The notes under the pieces: model-generated
The model's input: only the letters and a program-made list of their open reading frames with translations
What the model was told of the DNA's origin: nothing
The model's database searches: none
Made by a program: the position numbers and the translations under genes
Shown: one piece after another, positions 39,342-49,471 of the stretch
Layout of the letters: each line of letters begins with the position of its first letter
How positions within the stretch are numbered: position 1 is the stretch's first letter
Source of the DNA: CAVVYW01 sp963752605
GTDB lineage: Bacteria > Actinomycetota > Thermoleophilia > Solirubrobacterales > 70-9
Assembly: GCA_963752605.1 (NCBI GenBank)
Contig: CAVVYW010000006.1
Span: 1,004,469-1,068,468, forward strand
Length of the DNA: 64,000 bases
Direction: 5' to 3'

Positions 39342-39701
39342 ATGAAGGGTAAGGGAAGATTGATCGCCGAGCTGGAGCAAGCCGCACAGTCCATGGTGCA
39401 GGGTTCGCTGTCCGAGGTGACCCGGCAGTGCGGCGATCCCTCATGTGCCTGCGCCTGGGACCCGACACGCCGACACGGGCCGCACCTGTACCTGAAGTTC
39501 AGCGCCGACGGCAAGGCGCACTCGGTGTACGTGTCGCCCGAGCAGGGCCGCACCCTCAAGGACGCGCATCGCGCTTGGGTGCGGTTCCAGGAGATCGGAG
39601 TCCAAGTCGCGGCAGACAACCGCGAGCGGTTCCTGCAGGCGCTCGAGCGCAACAAACAGATGGTCAAGGCGCGGCGGGCCAAGGCACGCGCGAAGGCATG
39701 A
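39342..39701 (+). CDS. DUF6788-type accessory protein of the insertion sequence
   Basis: This intact 119-residue protein begins MKGKGRLIAELEQAAQSMVQ. The central CGDPSCACAWDPTRRHGPHL looks like a small metal-binding or DNA-binding patch, and the C-terminus is very basic (KQMVKARRAKARAKA). Proteins of this kind are found just before the transposase in this insertion-sequence group and in other mobile elements; their role is unknown. The stop is one base from the GTG start of the transposase. Confidence 0.75.
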   Translation: MKGKGRLIAELEQAAQSMVQGSLSEVTRQCGDPSCACAWDPTRRHGPHLYLKFSADGKAHSVYVSPEQGRTLKDAHRAWVRFQEIGVQVAADNRERFLQALERNKQMVKARRAKARAKA

Positions 39702-39702
39702 C

Positions 39703-41189
39703 GTGATCGAGCTTTGCCGTCGCCAGCTCAACTTCGCCGACGGCCTGATCGCCGAAGAAGTCGGCGAGTTGTGGGAAGACTGGATGCGGCACATCGATCC
39801 GGTGCTCGCCGACCCGCAGCTGCTGGCTGTGGTCTACGAGGCGTTGGCGCGCCGCTGGACGAACAGTCGCACGCGCGGGCGCAAGGGCACGCCGGCGGAG
39901 GTCGTGCTGCGGCTGCTGTTGCTCAAGCACATGCGCAACTGGAGCTATGACGCGCTCGAGCGCGAGGTACGGGCCAACCTGGTGTACCGCCAGTTCACGC
40001 GGGTGGGCGCGGCCAAGGTGCCCGACGCCAAGACCCTGGGCAAGCTCGGCGTGGCCCTGGGGCCGGCGATCATCGAGCAGATCCATCAACGCGTGGTGGC
40101 CATCGCGCAGGAGCAGAAGATCGTCCAGGGCCGCCGGATGCGCGTCGATACCACGGTCGTCGAGACCGATATCCACTACCCGACCGACGGCACGCTGCTC
40201 GGTGACGGCGTGCGCGTGCTGACGCGGGCGATGAAGCGAATCACCGAACTGGCCGGTGCGGCGGGCGCCAAGCTGCGCGATCGTGCGCGGAGCACCCGCC
40301 GTTGCCTGGTGCAAATCGGCCGCGCCTGCCGCAGCCGCACCGAGCAGGGCAAGGATCGGCTGCACCAGTGCTACCGCAGGCTGATGGCCATCACAGGGCG
40401 CGTGGTCGGGCAAGCCAAGCGCTTCGCGCGCGAGGTGGCAGCGGGCGTCAAGCGCAGTGTGTGCCTGCTGGACCAAGTGGCCATCGAGGGCCATCGCACG
40501 TACCTGGAGACGATGATCCCGCGCGTACAGCAGGTCCTGCGGCAGACGCGCGAGCGCATCGTCCACGGCAATACCCGTGCGCCCGGCAAGATCGTCAGCT
40601 TGTTCGAGCCGCACACCGAAGTCATCCGCAAGGGCAAGGCCGCCAAGCCCACCGAGTTCGGCAAGATGGTCAAGATCCAGGAAGCCGAGCAGCAGATCGT
40701 CACCCACTACGAGGTCTATGACGAGCGGCCGAGCGATGCCGATCTGTTGATCCCTGCGCTCGAGGTCCACGCGCAGCAGTTCGGCCAATCGCCCCGGCTG
40801 GTCACGGCCGACGCCGGCTTCTTCTCCGCGCGCAACGAAGCCGCCGCCCACGAGCGCGGCGTCAAGCGCGTCGCGATCCCGAACCTCAGCACCAAGAGCG
40901 CCGAGCGCAAGAAGCTGCAGAAGAAGCGCTGGTTCCGCAATGCTCAGAGATGGCGAACCGGCTGCGAGGGCAGGATCGTCTGTTCAAGCGACGGCACGGA
41001 CTTAATCGATGTCGCTACAAGGGGCCGTCCGGCATAAAGCGCTGGGTCGGCCTGGGCGTTATCGCCGACAACCTGATCAACATCGGTCACGCGATGGCGT
41101 TTCCGGCCACGCGCTCACGACTTCCTGTCCGCCTCCTTCGTCGCTACGACCCACGACCAAAGCCGCCCGCCTCACGGCCGGCGGGTTGA
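39703..41189 (+). CDS. DDE transposase of the insertion sequence, frameshifted near the end
   Basis: About 495 residues. GTPAEVVLRLLLLKHMRNWS lies in the N-terminal region, and VDTTVVETDIHYPTDGTLLG holds the first catalytic aspartate. LVTADAGFFSARNEAAAHER holds the second, and the glutamate segment is GCEGRISVLKRRHGLNRCRY. The frame is lost at about 40970, between GCEGRI and KRRHGLNRCRYKGPSGIKRW; one added base restores it. As read, the frame would end at 41037 and lose the C-terminal block. Whether the break is real, and the element therefore dead, cannot be decided from one read of the sequence. The start is GTG. Confidence 0.82.
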
Positions 41190-41252
41190 GCACTTGCAGT
41201 GGCCGCCACAGTGGTTGTGAAAACGGCATCTTTGCGCCGGAAAGTGGCTAGC

Positions 41253-41947
41253 GCGCGCGAGCGTTGCAAGCCGCCCATGTGCCTCGCATATCCGTCGGGA
41301 TCGCTGCGGGCGTCGCCATAGATGGAGCGGTAATCACGAACGGACGCTGTCGTCGCGTGGGCTATCGATGACTGCTTCCGGTCGCGACGGTTCTTGGATT
41401 GGTAGACCCTCATCGACCCGTTCCAGACATCCAGCCGATGGATCGGGCTATCCAAGAGCTGTCACTCGCAGCATGCTTCGAGCCAGGGCATAGTAGTTTC
41501 AAACGCCCTCCGCAAGGCCCAACACCGTTCCCAAAGGATCGAGAGCGACTCGATGCGGTGCGTCGACCGGGGCGCCATCGGGCGCCCGCTGGGGCTGCCG
41601 GCCGATGGCTTGCAAACGAGGCTCCCGGGGTGGTGACCTCGGACGCTCTCAAGCCGCGCACGGCGTCGCAATCGCCCTCTCGGACGCCTACCTGTGGGTG
41701 CCTACCTCCAGGTGCCTACATTCTGGTGACTACCTCCTGGTCGCCCGGCGGCGCAAGCATGGCCAGGTGAGATGCCAGGAAGCTGCCGGTGGCCAGCGAC
41801 GGCTGGTGGCCGGGCCCGGCCGCAGAACAATCGCAACCCATGGTCAGCTCAACGCTGTATTGCCGACCTTCGCGCAGGCTGGTCCGAATGCTCCTGATGG
41901 GTCGAATGCAGTCCACCCGCCAAGCCACCCTCCACGGAAGTTTCACT
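41253..41947. other. Stretch without a supported gene, between the insertion sequence and the AraC gene
   Basis: About 700 bases with no gene I can support. It does not contain the missing end of the acyltransferase. A short repeated motif, tgggtgcctacctccaggtgcctac, occurs at 41695-41720. The end of the AraC gene lies at 41948. Confidence 0.5.
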
Positions 41948-42952
41948 TCACTGCGCGCGCTGCCGGTACTCGCCCGGCGCCACGCCGGTCCACTTCTTGA
42001 ACGCGCGGTGGAAGGTGCTCGCCTCCGAGAAGCCGATCTGGCCGGCGATGTCGAGCAGCGTCAGGTCGGGCCGCTGCAGCAGCTCGATCGCGGTGTCGCG
42101 CCGCAGGTTGTCCTTCAGCGCCTGGAAGCCCTGGCCTTCCTCGCGCAGGCGCCGACTCAGCGTTTGCGGCGTCATCGCCAGCGTGCTCGCGACCGTCTCG
42201 AGCGATGGCAACTCGTCGTGCAACCGACTGCGCAGCAAACGCCGGATGCGGTCGGTCACGCTGTTGCGGTCGCGATACTTCACGAGCAGGTTGGCCGGCG
42301 CCTGCTCGAGGAATTCGCGCAGGCTCTGCGCGTTCTGCACCTGCGGCAGCAGCAGCCAGCGCGCGTCGAACCACAGGCAGTAGTGCTCGCGCCCGTAGGC
42401 GACCTTCGCCTGGAACAGGCGGTCGATCTCGGCGCCGTGCTGCGGCGGCTGCCCGCGGTACTCGACACCCGCCAGCGGTATGCGCCGCGCCACCAGCCAC
42501 GACGCCAGGCCGAAGGTGAGGAAGAGGAACGAGCGCTGCGCGTACTCGCTCGCGGCGCCGTCCGTCGCGCGCGGCACGATGCCGATGCTCGCCATGCCCT
42601 GCGTGACGCGCAGCCGCGGCACGAACTCGTCGATCTCGCCGTGGAAGTAGCGAAAGCCGGTGCGCAACGCGTCGCCGAGCGTGGGCGTCTGCACGAGCAG
42701 CCGGCAGCACTGCGCGAAGCAGCCGAGCGGCAGCGGCTGGCCGAGCAGGCCCCAGAACTCGTCGCGCAGCCGCCGCCGCAGCACGCGCAGCAGCGCGCCG
42801 TACTGGGCCTGCGACACGCGAGCCATCGGTGCGTCGAGCAGCGCCGGCGGAATGCCGGCGCGCAGCAGCAGCGGCTCGACGCTCAGGCCCTGGCGCAGCG
42901 CTCCCTGCAGCGCCTGCTCGACGTGGTGGATCGATACGGTGTGCTGCGCCAC
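41948..42952 (-). CDS. AraC-family transcriptional regulator
   Basis: This is an intact 334-residue regulator. The N-terminal 230 residues match the Arabinose_bd (OruR/ArgR-like) ligand domain, with FWGLLGQPLPLGCFAQCCRL and LTFGLASWLVARRIPLAGVE. The C-terminal AraC helix-turn-helix pair contains PSLETVASTLAMTPQTLSRR and LTLLDIAGQIGFSEASTFHR. It starts with GTG, ten bases after the CoA-transferase stop, so it is cotranscribed with that gene and tctC. It probably controls the catabolic locus in response to a pathway acid or CoA ester. Confidence 0.9.
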   Translation of the reverse strand: MAQHTVSIHHVEQALQGALRQGLSVEPLLLRAGIPPALLDAPMARVSQAQYGALLRVLRRRLRDEFWGLLGQPLPLGCFAQCCRLLVQTPTLGDALRTGFRYFHGEIDEFVPRLRVTQGMASIGIVPRATDGAASEYAQRSFLFLTFGLASWLVARRIPLAGVEYRGQPPQHGAEIDRLFQAKVAYGREHYCLWFDARWLLLPQVQNAQSLREFLEQAPANLLVKYRDRNSVTDRIRRLLRSRLHDELPSLETVASTLAMTPQTLSRRLREEGQGFQALKDNLRRDTAIELLQRPDLTLLDIAGQIGFSEASTFHRAFKKWTGVAPGEYRQRAQ

Positions 42953-42961
42953 GCGGGCATG

Positions 42962-44155
42962 CTACGCCGCGGCCGCCGCGCCGCCGGCGATCAACGCGTC
43001 GACGGCCGACGCTTCGAAGCCGGCCTCGCGCAGCACTTCGGCGGTGTGTTCGCCGGGCCGCGGCGCGTGGCGGCGCAGCTCGAACTCGAAGCCGCTCATC
43101 TTCACCGGCGTGGCCACCTGCGTCACCGGCCCGTAGGCCGGGTGCACGCTGTCGAGCACCATGCCGCGGTCGCGAAAGTGCGCATCGGCGAGCGCCTCCT
43201 CGAGCGTGCGCACCGGCGACGCACAGCAGCCGGCATGGCGCAAGCGTGCTTCCCAGTCGGCCAGCGGCAGCGTCGCGAACAGCCGCGCCAGCTCGTCGCG
43301 CACCTGCGCCTCCTGCCGTGCGTCGCCGCTGCGGTGCAGCGGCTTCAGGTCGGGCCGCTCGATCGCGTCGCACAGCGCGTCCCAGAACTTGCGCTCGAGC
43401 GCGCCGATCGCGAGCCAGCGGCCGTCTGCCGTGCGGTAGGTGGCGTAGCAGGCGAGCGCGCCGGTCAGCGTGTCGCTGCCGGCGCGCCGCGTGCGGCCGT
43501 GCGTGGCCAGCGCGGCCAGCGGCATCACGGCGTGCGCGAGCGCGCCATCGGCCATCGCGATGTCGACATGCCGGCCGCGCCCGGTGCGCGCGGCGTCGAA
43601 CAGCGCCGCCAGAATGCCCATCGCCGCGCCGAGCGCGCCGCCCATCAGGTCGGCGATCGGCACGTTGGACAGCGCCGGCCGCTCCGCGGTGCCGATCTGG
43701 TCGGCGACGCCCGCTTCGGCGCAGTAGTTGAGGTCGTGCCCCGGCCGCTCGCGGTCGGGCCCGCTCTGGCCGTAGCCGGTGACGCTGCAATAGACGATGC
43801 GCGGGTTGATCGCAGCGACCACGTCGTAGCCGAGCCCGAGCCGCGCCATCACGCCGGGGCGAAAGCCCTCGACCAGCACGTCGGCGTCGCGCGCCAGTCG
43901 CAGCAGCGCGCCGGCGCCGTCGGCGTGCTTGAGGTCGAGCCGGATGCCGCGCTTGTTGCGGTTCACCAGCGCGCGCAGCTTCGGCGGCACCGCGTCGCCG
44001 GCGCCGGTGTCCTCGATCTTGATCACGTCGGCGCCGAGGTCGGCCAGGTGCTGCGTGCACACCGGGCCGGGCAAGAGCCGCGTGAGGTCGAGCACGCGCA
44101 CGCCGGCCAGCGGCGCGCGCGATGCGCTCGCTTCAGTCGATCTGGATGTTGGCAT
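42962..44155 (-). CDS. CaiB/BaiF (class III) CoA-transferase, copy 1
   Basis: This intact 397-residue protein belongs to the formyl-CoA transferase family. It has PLAGVRVLDLTRLLPGPVCT, HLADLGADVIKIEDTGAGD, NRNKRGIRLDLKHADGAGAL and PIADLMGGALGAAMGILAAL; the aspartate in IADL matches the residue that forms the acyl anhydride. It resembles alpha-methylacyl-CoA racemase in its opening block, so racemase activity is an alternative. Its ATG overlaps the end of the tctC gene by 23 bases. It should activate or epimerise a branched acid in the pathway. Confidence 0.87.
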   Translation of the reverse strand: MPTSRSTEASASRAPLAGVRVLDLTRLLPGPVCTQHLADLGADVIKIEDTGAGDAVPPKLRALVNRNKRGIRLDLKHADGAGALLRLARDADVLVEGFRPGVMARLGLGYDVVAAINPRIVYCSVTGYGQSGPDRERPGHDLNYCAEAGVADQIGTAERPALSNVPIADLMGGALGAAMGILAALFDAARTGRGRHVDIAMADGALAHAVMPLAALATHGRTRRAGSDTLTGALACYATYRTADGRWLAIGALERKFWDALCDAIERPDLKPLHRSGDARQEAQVRDELARLFATLPLADWEARLRHAGCCASPVRTLEEALADAHFRDRGMVLDSVHPAYGPVTQVATPVKMSGFEFELRRHAPRPGEHTAEVLREAGFEASAVDALIAGGAAAAA

Positions 44156-45125
44156 CCTTGACGATCTTCGCGTAGACCTGCGCGTCCGAGCGCACGATGC
44201 GCGCGAACTCGTCGGTGCGTCAGGTTGCCCGGCGTCATGCCGAGGCTTTCGATGCGCGCCACCACGTCGGGCAGGCGCAGGATGCGATCGGCCTCGGCGG
44301 CGAACTTCTTCGCGATCGGCGCCGGCACGCCGGCCGGCATGAACAGGCCGAACCAGCCGACCGGCTCGAACGAATGGAAGCCCTGCTCGGCGAACGTCGG
44401 CACGTTGGGCAGCACCTTGTTGCGCTGCGAGCCGGTGACGGCGAGCACCTTCAACGATGCGATGTGCGGCTGCGCGGTCGCCATGTCGATGAAGGCCGAC
44501 GACAGCTGGCCGCCTTTCAGGTCTTGCAGCAGCGGCGCGGCGCCCTTGTACGGCACGTGCGTGAGGTCGAGCCCGCCTTGCAGGTTGAGCAGCGAGCCCT
44601 GGATGTGCGAGGAGGTGCCGACGCCGTACGAGCCGTAGTTGAGCTTGCCCGGCTGCGACTTCGCCAGCGCGACGAACTCCTTCAGCGTGTTGACCGGCGT
44701 GGACGGCGGCACCGCGAAGAGCGAGTTCGTGCTCGCCACCTGCAGCAGCGGCTGCAGGTCCTTCAGCACGTCGTACGGCATCTTCGCCTTCATCGCCGGC
44801 AATTGCACGATGGCGGTGATGCCCAGCAGCACCGTGTGGCCGTCGGGCGGCGCTTTCGCGACGAGGTCGTTGCCGAGCATGCCGGACGCGCCGGGCTTGT
44901 TCTCGACGATCACCGTCTGGCTCCAGGCCTCCTGCAGCTTGCTGCCGATCATGCGCGCCAGCGTGTCGGTGGCGCCACCGGGCGGGTACGGCACGACGAT
45001 GCGGATCGGCTGGCTCGGGTAGGTTGGCGGTCTGTGCAAACGCCGGCGCGGCGAGCAGGCCGGCGGCGCAGGCGACGAAAACGCGCTGCGCGAAGGCTCG
45101 AATCGAGGGCGACGAGAGCGGCCAT
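44133..45125 (-). CDS. TctC/Bug-family tripartite tricarboxylate transporter substrate-binding protein, frameshifted
   Basis: This periplasmic binding protein has about 330 residues. A signal peptide (FVACAAGLLAAPAFAQTAN) is followed by YPSQPIRIVVPYPPGGATDT, the hallmark of the Bug family, VENKPGASGMLGNDLVAKAP, THVPYKGAAPLLQDLKGGQL and a Bug-type end. It captures a small carboxylate for a TctAB transporter, which is not in the window, or as an orphan sensor. Frame changes lie near 45108, 45025 and 44225, each repaired by one base. It is divergent from the LysR gene (139 bases between starts), a common LysR-Bug arrangement. Confidence 0.9.
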
Positions 45126-45264
45126 GCAGGTCTCCTTCTGGTGGTGTGTGCGAGCGAGCCATTGAATGGCGGGCGCCCGCAGGCGGCAATGGCCGTCGCC
45201 GCCAGGCGCATTGGCCGAATCGCTCAACCGCCGCATCGCGACTCGCTCCGATAATCGCTTGGCC

Positions 45265-46184
45265 ATGGCGCTGCATCTGGACCTCGTCGACCTTCGCCTG
45301 TTCGTCCACATCGCGGACCACAACAGCCTGACGCGCGGCGCCGAGCGCAGCCATCTTTCGCTGCCGGCGGCCAGTGTGCGCATCAAGAACCTCGAGGAAA
45401 ACATCGGCACCAAGCTGCTGTACCGCAGCAGCCAGGGCGTGACGCTTGACGCCGCCGGGCGAGGCGCTCGCGCATCACGCGCGCCAGGTGATGCACCAGC
45501 TCGAGCAATTGCGCGGCGACCTGCAGGAATACGCCGAGGGCATCAAGGGTCACCTGCGCGTGTACGCGAGCACAACCGCGATCACCGAGTTCCTGCCCGA
45601 CGTGCTGCGCCGCTATCTCGCCGCGCATCCCGACGTCAACGTCGACCTGCGCGAGAGGCTTTCAACCGAGATCGTGCGCGCCGTCGCCGAAGGCCAGACC
45701 GACATCGGCATCGTGTCGGGCAGCGTGCGCACCGAGGGGCTGGAGGTGCGGCCGTACCGCGACGACCGGCTCGTGCTCGCGGTGCCTGCGGCGCACGCGC
45801 TCGCCGCTTGCGAGCACGTGCCCTTCGAGCGCACGCTCGAGCACGACCACGTCGGCCTGCAGGAAACGAGCGCGATCCACACCTTCATGCATGCGCAGGC
45901 CGAGCGCCTGGATCGTTCGATCAAGCTGCGCATCCAGGTCGGCAACTTCGAGGCGCTGTGCCGCATGGTCGAGGCCGGCATCGGCGTCGGCATGCTGCCG
46001 GAGTCGGCAGCGCGGCGTCACCAGCGGACGATGGACATCCGCATCGTCGCGCTCGACGACGACTGGTCGCTGCGCCGCCTGCACGTGTGCATGCGCAGCT
46101 ACGACCAGCTGCCGGTGTTCGCGCGCGAGCTCGTCGACCTGCTGGGCGAAGACGCTACGTCGCGCAACAGCCGCTGCGCTCTGA
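45265..46184 (+). CDS. LysR-family transcriptional regulator, frameshifted
   Basis: This LysR protein has about 306 residues. The N-terminal winged helix is DLVDLRLFVHIADHNSLTRG, AERSHLSLPAASVRIKNLEE and LLYRSSQGVTL; the effector domain has LRVYASTTAITEFLPDVLRR, GQTDIGIVSGSVRTEGLEVR and FEALCRMVEAGIGVGMLPES. Two frame changes are inferred, near 45462 and near 46155. The second gives an end at 46184; without it the frame runs on against the lyase gene. It is transcribed away from tctC and towards the citE-like gene, whose end it meets. It probably controls the surrounding catabolic genes. Confidence 0.88.
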
Positions 46185-46941
46185 GCAGCACCGGCTTGTC
46201 GACCATGCGGCCGTCGACCGCGACAGCGGCGCCTTGCGCTGCCTGTGCTGCATCGATCACGCGTCGTGCCCACGCGATCTCTGCGGCGCTCGGCGCGAAC
46301 GCCGCTTCGACCACACTGACCTGGCGCGGATGGATGCACAGCTTGGCGCCGAAGCCCAGGCGCCGCGCGCGCAGGCTCGCGGCGCGCAACGCTTCGGCGT
46401 CGTCGATCGCGGTGCAGACACCGTCCACCGGCGGCGCCAGGTCCGCCAGCCGCGACGCGAGCACGAGTTGCGAGCGAAAGCACAGCAGCTCTTCGTCGTC
46501 GCCTTCGATGCCGAGGTCGAGCTGCAAATCGATGCTGCCGAACACGAGGCGCTGCACGTGGGGTGCGCGCGCGATCGTGTCGATCGTGTCCATGCCGCGC
46601 GCGGTCTCGATCAATGGCAGCACGACTGCGGCGGGCGCGGCGGCGGCCACGCGCACGAGCTCGTCGGGGCCTTCGGCCTTCGGCAGCATCACCGCCGCCA
46701 CGCCCGGCTGCGCCGCGAGCGCGACGTCGTCGTCGAACCACGGGGTGCCGGCGCTGTTGATGCGCAGCGCCACCGGCCGCTCGGCGCGCAACCACGCGGC
46801 CACGGCATCACGCGCCCGTGTCTTCGCGTCGGGCGCGACAGCGTCTTCGAGATCGACGATCACAAGACCGGCGCCGGCGGCGCAAGCCTTGTCGAAGCGC
46901 TCCGGCCGATCGCCGGGCACGAACAGGTACGAGCGCGTCAT
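46099..46941 (-). CDS. HpcH/HpaI-type CoA lyase (CitE-like, citramalyl-CoA lyase candidate)
   Basis: This 280-residue TIM-barrel lyase has RSYLFVPGDRPERFDKACAA at the start, the metal site DLEDAVAPDAKTRARDAV, a lysine in MLPKAEGPDEL, and LPLIETARGMDTID and FGSIDLQLDLGIEGDDEELL further on. The family cleaves citryl-, malyl- or citramalyl-CoA. Beside a MaoC-like hydratase, citramalyl-CoA (to pyruvate and acetyl-CoA) is the best guess. The conserved part ends near KPVLLRAQRLLRDV (about 46155). The remaining residues run over the LysR gene and may come from a lost stop. It starts two bases after the PrpD stop. Confidence 0.85.
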   Translation of the reverse strand: MTRSYLFVPGDRPERFDKACAAGAGLVIVDLEDAVAPDAKTRARDAVAAWLRAERPVALRINSAGTPWFDDDVALAAQPGVAAVMLPKAEGPDELVRVAAAAPAAVVLPLIETARGMDTIDTIARAPHVQRLVFGSIDLQLDLGIEGDDEELLCFRSQLVLASRLADLAPPVDGVCTAIDDAEALRAASLRARRLGFGAKLCIHPRQVSVVEAAFAPSAAEIAWARRVIDAAQAAQGAAVAVDGRMVDKPVLLRAQRLLRDVASSPSRSTSSRANTGSWS

Positions 46942-46942
46942 T

Positions 46943-48287
46943 TCAAGAGCACGCGACCGTTGGCGCGTCGCGCAGCCGCCAGCCGGCGTCGATGACCGCC
47001 TGCATCTCGGACTCGCTCGCCGCGTTCGAGAAGCGCGCCAATCGCAGCGCCTTGTCCGCGATCTCGTCGCGCGTCAGCGTGTTGCCCGGGTCGCCCTTGG
47101 GCTCGTCGACGCGCGCGTGCAGCACGCGGCCATCGCGAAGTTGCACACTCACCTTGCCGATCCAACGCGCGGGATAGGCGCGGTCGACCTCGTCGTCGAG
47201 CGCCATGGTCACCTTGCCGCGCCACGCCACCACGTCGGCATCGCGCCAGTGCGTCTCGAACTCGGTGATGCCGGCGGCGCCGCGCAGCGCGATCAACGCG
47301 AGCACCGTGCCCATCGAGAACTTGGCCTGGTGCACGCTGTGCGGATCGACCACCGGCCCGAGCACGTCGATCGCGCCCTGATGCACCTGCGCCGTCACGC
47401 GCTCGATGTCATCCGCCGCGAGCCGATGCTCGTGCATCACGCGCTGCAGCGCGTCGGCGGCCGGGTGCGTGTGGCGGCACGACGCGTGGAACTTGAACGA
47501 CGTTTCGGCCAGCGCCCAGCGTGTGCCGAGGCGGTCGGTCAGGCGCGCGGGATCGGCGTCGCTCGACATGCCGGCCGCCATGCCCTGCGGCCCTTCGAGG
47601 ATGCGGCGCGCGCCGGTGAAGCCTTCTTGCGCGAGGCAGGCCGCGGTGAGGCCCGCGGTCGCGGCATGCGCCGTGTGCAGTTGCTTGGAGTCGGCCGCGT
47701 CGCGCAGGAACTCCCACAGCCCCGCGGACTGCGTGCCGGCCGAGCCGAACGCGTGCAGCATCTGCGCCGGCGTCAGCCGCAACAGCCGGCCTGCGGCGGC
47801 CGCGGCGGCCAACGTGCCGGCGGTGCCGGTGGTGTGGAACGTCTTGTAGTGCGAGCGGCCGAGGAACTCGCCGACCCGGATGCCGACCTCGTAGCCGGCG
47901 ACTGCGGCGACGATCAATTCGCGACCCGAGCGGCCGAGCGACTGCGCGAGCGCGAGCGCCGGCGGAAACACCACCGCGGCCGGGTGGAACACCGAGCCGT
48001 TGTGCACGTCGTCCTGCTCGGCGAAATGCGACGCCGCGGCATTGACCATCGCAGCGAACAGCGGCGTCGTGCGCCGGCGCGAGATCAACACCTCGGCGCC
48101 GCCGTCGTTCGGACCCATCGCGACGGCGAAGCGCTCGATCGCCTCGACCGGGCGCGCGCCTTTGCCGGCGAGCGCCGAGCCGAGCCAATCGACGAAACAG
48201 GTCCTCGGTGCGCGCCACCACCGAAGGCGGCAGGTCTTCGAAGCGCAATCCGGCCGCGAAGGCGGCGAGTTGTTCGGTGGTGCTCAT
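46943..48287 (-). CDS. MmgE/PrpD family protein, one frameshift
   Basis: This protein of about 447 residues is from the 2-methylcitrate dehydratase / cis-aconitate decarboxylase superfamily. VNAAASHFAEQDDVHNGSVF with the conserved His-Asp segment, VVAAVAGYEVGIRVGEFLGR-like and HTTGTAGTLAAAAAAGRLL segments, and FKFHASCRHTHPAADALQRV are visible. One extra T near 48190 breaks the frame after RTEDLF. The stop of the CoA-transferase is directly before its ATG. In this setting it could dehydrate a methylated hydroxy acid or decarboxylate cis-aconitate to itaconate; the sequence alone does not decide. Confidence 0.87.
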
Positions 48288-49462
48288 CTAGATGACTCCC
48301 GACGCGCGCAGCGCCTCGATGTCGTTGCTTGCATAACCCAGCTCGGCGAGGATGACATCGGTGTGCGAGCCGAGCGCCGGCACCGCGCCCATCGGCGCGT
48401 CGTCGCGCCCGGGCGGCAGCAGCGCCGGCACGCGGCCGGCGGGCGTATCGATGTCGCGCCAGCGCTGCCGCGCCGCGAGCTGCGGATGCGACCACACGTC
48501 GTGCATGTCGCTCACGCCGGCGTTGGCGATCTGCGCCGCGTCGAGCCGCGCGATGACCTCGCTGGCACCGAGCGTTGCGAACGCCTCGGCGATGATCGCG
48601 TGCAGCGCATCGCGATGCGCCACGCGCTTGCTGTTCGACGTGAAGCGCTCGTCGCCGGCGAGCTCGGGCCGGTGCAGAACGTCGCGACAGAACACCGCCC
48701 ACTCGCGCTCGTTCTGCACGCCGAGCATCACCGTCTTGCCGTCGCTCGCCGTGAACGGGCCGTAGGGCTGGATCGTCGCGTGGCTCGCGCCGGCGCGCGG
48801 CGGCGGGCCCGCGCCGTCGAACGCGTAGTACATCGGAAAGCCCATCCACTCGACCATGCTGTCGAGCATCGCGATCTCGATGTGGCGGCCCCGGCCGCTG
48901 CGCCCGCGCTCGATCAGCGCGGCCAGGATGTTCGCGTGCGCCTGCACGCCGGCGGCGATGTCGGCGATCGAGCAACCGGCCTTCGCCGGCTCGGCTTCGG
49001 TACCGGTCACCGACAGGAACCCCGACTCGCTCTGGATCAGCAGGTCGTAGGCCTTCTTGTCACGGTACGGCCCGTCGCTGCCGTAGCCGGAGATGTCGCA
49101 CACGACGAGTCTCGGGTGCCGCGGCGCAAGCGCCTCGTACGACAGCCCCAGTCGCGCCGCCGCGCCCGGCGCGAGGTTCTGCACGAGCACGTCGGCCTGG
49201 GCCACGAGCGCGTCGAGCACTCGCCTGGCCTGCGGCTGCTTGACGTCCAGCGTCAGGCTTTGCTTGCCGCGGTTGGTCCACACGAAGTGCGACGACAGTC
49301 CACGCACGCGCTCGTCGTAGCCGCGCGCGAAGTCGCCGACGCCGGGTCGCTCGACCTTGATGACGCGTGCGCCCAGATCGGCAAGCTGCCGCGTCGCGAG
49401 CGGCGCAGCGATCGCATGCTCGAGCGTGACGACGGTGATGTTCTTGGCACGAGCGGCAGCAT
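48288..49462 (-). CDS. CaiB/BaiF (class III) CoA-transferase, copy 2
   Basis: About 391 residues. It has VVTLEHAIAAPLATRQLADL, LGARVIKVERPGVGDFARGY, FVWTNRGKQSLTLDVKQPQA, CDISGYGSDGPYRDKKAYDL and GCSIADIAAGVQAHANILAA, with the catalytic aspartate in IADI. Blocks such as SHFVWTNRGKQSLTLD are close to those of itaconate/succinyl-CoA:mesaconate-type transferases. The ATG at 49462 is out of frame with the body by one base. No in-frame start exists nearby, so a deletion between 49440 and 49460 is likely. It follows the acyl-CoA dehydrogenase stop by nine bases. Confidence 0.86.
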
Positions 49463-49471
49463 CCGAGCTAA

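Larger units (their letters stand above)
39172..41246 (+). mobile_element. ISNCY/IS1202-like insertion sequence with two genes
   Basis: The ends are near-perfect inverted repeats: ACTTTCCGGCGCAAAAAT at 39173-39190 and its complement at 41229-41246, 17 of 18 bases matching. The six-base GGCTAG occurs directly on both sides (39166-39171 and 41247-41252) and is the likely target duplication. Inside are a small DUF6788-type protein and a DDE transposase. The element is about 2.07 kb and cuts an acyltransferase gene. Confidence 0.85.

Noticed and set aside
41690..41725. Possible CRISPR-like or tandem repeat
   Set aside because: Only two imperfect copies of gtgcctac are present with no regular spacing. 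No CRISPR array or cas gene is seen anywhere in the window.
45446..48295. A plus-strand open frame of about 949 codons
   Set aside because: Its first 240 codons are the LysR gene; the rest is antisense to the CitE-like and PrpD genes and low in complexity.
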